The translations under genes were made by a program, and so were the position numbers. Below are positions 60,501-64,000 of a stretch of DNA of 64,000 nucleotides, piece by piece (the first letter of the stretch is position 1; every line of letters starts with the position of its first letter). The notes below the pieces were generated by a model. That model had not been told where the DNA came from. It worked only from the letters and a program-made list of their open reading frames with translations, and searched no databases. The stretch comes from Atopsyche davidsoni (lineage: Eukaryota; Arthropoda; Insecta; Trichoptera; Hydrobiosidae), in NCBI GenBank assembly GCA_022113835.1, contig JAILWY010000009.1, positions 18,328,001 through 18,392,000 of the forward strand, read 5' to 3'.

Positions 60501-62736
60501 TAAAATAAAATAATGTCGTCTTTGCAAACTATCAATTTATAAAAAGAAAGAATGAGAGTGTTTATGTTGATTGGCATATTTTAATGATTAAAATCATTAT
60601 TGTAATTATCAAAAGACGATTTAAAAAAGTTAAGATATCTTTCCCAAACATAATTAGTAGACACAAATTGTTAATTAAGTGAACTGGATTTGACATATTA
60701 AAACGAGATGATAGAAAGTGACTTTAACAGCATCCCCTACCAAGCTTCTTCCGAATCATTAGCAACAATAGCAAATCGCAAATTCAGGTAGACTGAGAAA
60801 TTTATTACAGAAAATGTGATATTCTCGAATAATAATTTACCGGTAATATTATGATGAGAGCAGTAACGAAATTCGTTCAATTAAGAGACGCACGAGAATT
60901 CAAATCTCCTTCTCAGGATCAAGTTTATGATTTTTATAATTGACGACATAAATACCAATTAAGCAAGTCCACAGCTACTAAAGATATCTCTCATTTACAT
61001 TGATAACATACAACTAAGTATAATAGAATGTAAATTAAGGATATAAGTATAGAGTAAAAGTAAAAAAAAATAACAAAACACTTCTTTAATATGAAATTAT
61101 TTTACAGAATAAAAACTTATCGACTAATATTTTTCTGAGAATAGATTCATCCAACTGCGACTACCAGCCCATCCAGGCTGGGGTTTGTAGACTCCTCACT
61201 CAGTTATTCTGGGCAGAAATACAAACCAAAAATAGATTTTTAGTATTTTTTTTACATGATGTTATATTTGAATATTTGTCTTAAAAATGTTTTATTTTGG
61301 TAGGTTTTCTTTATAAATATCTATAGTTTGAGTATAAAAAAAAATTCCCTGGAAAACGTATTTAGAATCTTTATCCAGAAATTAGCGAGAACAACTCCAA
61401 TAAATGAGGTTTTATTGAGGGATTCTTATTTGTTCAAGCGAGTGTCGGTGCTTATTTGGGGATGCTGCGCGAGCCCTCGCTGCCTTGTTCAAACATCACA
61501 GAAGAGTGTTTTAGAAAATTCTCAGCTTCACATTGATTAGTGAGAAGATGATCTTCCGCAATATTCCCAATATCCCGCACCACAACTCGAGTGAGAGCAG
61601 ACCTGATTTGAGTATCCGACAACCTGTACGGATATAGGCAGCAAGAGAAATAACACAATATAAATCAATTTTGAATAATGCGGAGAATGGAAAATGTATA
61701 AATACAATGACTATATAAAGTCAAACAAATCACAAAAAGACTATTCCCTGAAGAAAACATATTACATTTGATGCTTTAATTCACGCAAAGTATTTAACAT
61801 CATCCGAACTAAGGTAAAAAAAACCACGATACCTTTTTTTGCATAATTTTAATTTAATATTGAAATATCATCGTGTATGAGAGTAACTCAATGGAATGAT
61901 ATACTAAAATTTAGTCAATCTTACTGTTTTTTTAATACAACTCGTGCTTTACAGTGAAAACGTCTTTCCAGAAAACAATATCTTGAAGAGATTCTTAGTG
62001 AGAATATTGTCAGATTATCACTCCGCTCACTCGGCAAACGAAAGCGTGCACTTTATTTGACCATCAATTAAATTTAATCTTTTGCAAGAGTTTTCAACCG
62101 TCCCGAACAAAGCTGGCTTAATTGTGTGTCTTGCGTATTGCGGGCCACCGGGGGAGGAATAGGCCGCGATTAACAAACTGTTTGAGTTTAATTTAGCGGC
62201 GACTTATCCTATTTGCCGAACAAAAGTTCATTGAACAAAAGGACAAGCGAGCCGAGCGTCCTAGGAGGAGGAAATTGGAGAAATTTCCAAACCGAATCCG
62301 CCCGTTCTTTCGTGTTCGCGGGAGGGACGCCCATTGTGTGTGCCTCGTGTCTGAATGTCGTGTGACAATAACGGCGTCAGTTTTAATTTCCTTAAAACAC
62401 CCATTATTCGATAACATGGGTGGTAGTATTACTCGATCAAAACGCCGTATTCTAAGCTAAACCCTTTTGCATAACCACCATTTTAATAAACTTTAAAGAC
62501 TGTCAGCATAATGAGCGTAAAAGATTAAAATGCGTCCCACGTAAAGTAAATTAATATTTTTATGTTTTGGTAATGCTTTTTTTTAATGACCAAGAATGGA
62601 TATAATTTATTCTAAACTCAACTCTCTTGAAAAGAAAATAAAAGATAATAACCCGATTGAAAATATCTATCACAACTATAAGCCTATAAATAAACATCTT
62701 TGAAAAAGGCACTATTGAATCAGTCACCATACGGAA
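57561..62736. other. Intronic sequence at the right of the window
   Basis: No supported exon or element. GC-richer patches at 57810-57880, 58690-58800, 59040-59160, 59890-59920 and 62100-62360 were read in all frames; none shows receptor TM2-TM7 motifs or another known family. A CAATTGTA-type hairpin lies at about 59772-59800. Confidence 0.45.
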
Positions 62737-63230
62737 GGATACGTTCCGGAAAAAATCGCGTTAAGTGAAATTCGCGTATATCGGGGTTTACGATTAAACA
62801 TACATACATAGTCAAAACTTAATACAAAAAATACGAATCATTTGAATCAATCACTTTAATTCTAAGAACACTTTATCCAGTATTACATGTTATTTTTACT
62901 GAAAAATACATCTATTGTCTTTTGGGTAGCGTTTCTTTTACGTTCTTGTAAAATACGTTCATAACACCCTACGCTGTTTTTAATTGTTAAGAGAAGTCAA
63001 TGACTACATAATGTTCATACACATTCTTAAATAAAAAATTCGCGTAATGCGAGGCATTTTAACGCGAAATTTGAAATTCGCGTTTTAGTGAAACCGCGCA
63101 TAACGGGGTCGCGCATAACGGGGTCGCGTAAAGCGGGGTATTACTCTTTTTTGAAAGTCATTGAAATACATGAATATATTTTTATCAAATGAGAATGTTG
63201 TAAATGTCAAAACAATTTGAATTTTATGTT
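62737..63230 (+). mobile_element. pogo/Tigger-like repeat, copy 2
   Basis: Shares GGATACGTTCCGGAAAAAAT, a CATACATACATAGTCAAAAC block, AGTCAATGACTACAT and AAAGCGGGGTATTACT with 20610-21005, in the same orientation. Differences: the left terminal CAGCAATACCCC end is missing. A 16-base piece (TTAAGTGAAATTCGCG) absent from copy 1 is present between two TCGCG motifs. CGCATAACGGGGTCG is duplicated in tandem. GTATTACT after the right terminus is lost. Homology continues for about 85 bp beyond the terminus (TTTTTTGAAAGTCATTGAAA, ATGTCAAAACAATTTGAATT). Confidence 0.75.
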
Positions 63231-64000
63231 GTTAAATATTACTTTATAAAAAATGACCTATGATAAATTTAATATAATAACAATATATTTGAATTTTATA
63301 AAATTTTATTAACTGTAAATTCAAATACACAAATGTATTCTTAATTTTTCAAGCAGTCGTTGTTTCTATGTGTAGGTTTTTAAATATAAACCTCGTTAAG
63401 TATAAAAATGAAAAATATGTATTAAAATACTTAATTCCTTTTTTTAGTTTTCACGAACAAAAATCAGAACCTACCAACACCGGTTACTTTTCGCCGCCAG
63501 CTGACGTCTCGTTGGCGATCCTCGGTCTCGGTCTATGTCAAATTCAGATTCTGTTTTTGATGCAAAATGTATAATGCAAAAAAATGTTTTTTTTATAACT
63601 TCTTTCAATTCATAATTACTCTTTCTTATACAATTCACATTTCTGTTTTTTAAATCTTGTTTGTTTTCACAAACTCTCAAATTTATAACATATGTTAGTA
63701 AATTAATATTACTTATGCGAGTAGAATAAATAATATTTACTCCTCAGTATGAATACCAAATTATTTAAATGAGTTAAATACTCGAGTTAATTTGAATAAT
63801 ATAGATCGTTTTATCTCTCAACAAATAGCATGTGTACTTGATACGATTTATCATGACAGATAAATTTATATGGCGTTTTCATTGATCAATGGGGGAGGTT
63901 TGTGAGCGGGATCGTCTGATTCCCCGGCTGAATTGCTCAGTACAGTACACACATACACATTCTATTTGAATAATATCAACCTTATTGCCAATAATATTTT
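63231..64000. other. Intronic sequence at the right edge
   Basis: AT-rich. A GC-rich patch at 63478-63540 (CCGGTTACTTTTCGCCGCCA) has no recognised coding content. Confidence 0.45.

Noticed and set aside
1..64000. tRNA, rRNA or CRISPR arrays
   Set aside because: None seen. Tandem arrays present have no spacer structure. A tRNAscan run would be needed to exclude tRNA genes fully.

Overview
The window is one stretch of an AT-rich animal genome, almost certainly an insect. The evidence is GT-AG introns of up to 37.7 kb, mariner, hAT and pogo/Tigger-type relics, Penelope-like repeats with hammerhead-type motifs, and exons that match an insect GPR158/GPR179-type receptor. I cannot fix the order; a hemipteran or similar AT-rich insect would fit. 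Nothing is bacterial: there are no operons, rRNA, CRISPR arrays or dense ORFs, and nearly all short ORFs are chance or repeat-derived.

The only cellular gene I can support is on the + strand: three consecutive coding exons of an orphan class C GPCR of the GPR158/GPR179 family (Drosophila CG31760 type). Exon A (8492-8615) is the end of the conserved ectodomain. Exon B (10745-10888) is a Cys-rich EGF-like segment with an N-glycosylation sequon. Exon C (48629-48829) is the last Cys-rich linker plus the first transmembrane helix. Splice sites and phases agree: A ends in phase 0, B is 48 codons, C is 67 codons. The first exons lie to the left of the window, or are unrecognised near its left edge. 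The exons for TM2-TM7 and the tail lie beyond the right edge, so the intron after exon C is over 15 kb.

The rest is intron or flank. 1-8491: AT-rich sequence with three R1 repeat pieces and a 51-bp perfect palindrome. 8616-10744: an intron ending in an 8-bp minisatellite that runs up to the splice acceptor of exon B. 10889-48628: the giant intron, holding a hAT-type end, a head-to-head pair of hammerhead-bearing repeats (13.75-13.99 kb), a single hammerhead-bearing repeat (21.7 kb), a pogo/Tigger-like MITE (20.6 kb), G-rich and 11-bp tandem arrays, several R1 copies, a broken mariner (45.6-46.6 kb) and a 560-bp TIR element ending 80 bp before exon C. 48830-64000: an intron with a probable TIR element, a hAT MITE with exact 8-bp target duplication, a long fold-back, an R1 copy with inverted ends, C-rich and TA simple repeats, and a second copy of the Tigger-like repeat.

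The most interesting non-gene signals are the recurring hairpin-GAAAC repeats. One family has an intact hammerhead CUGAUGA/GAAAC core. The more abundant R1 family has the same layout with UUGAUAA in place of CUGAUGA. Also notable are the two repeat features that crowd the splice acceptors of exons B and C.
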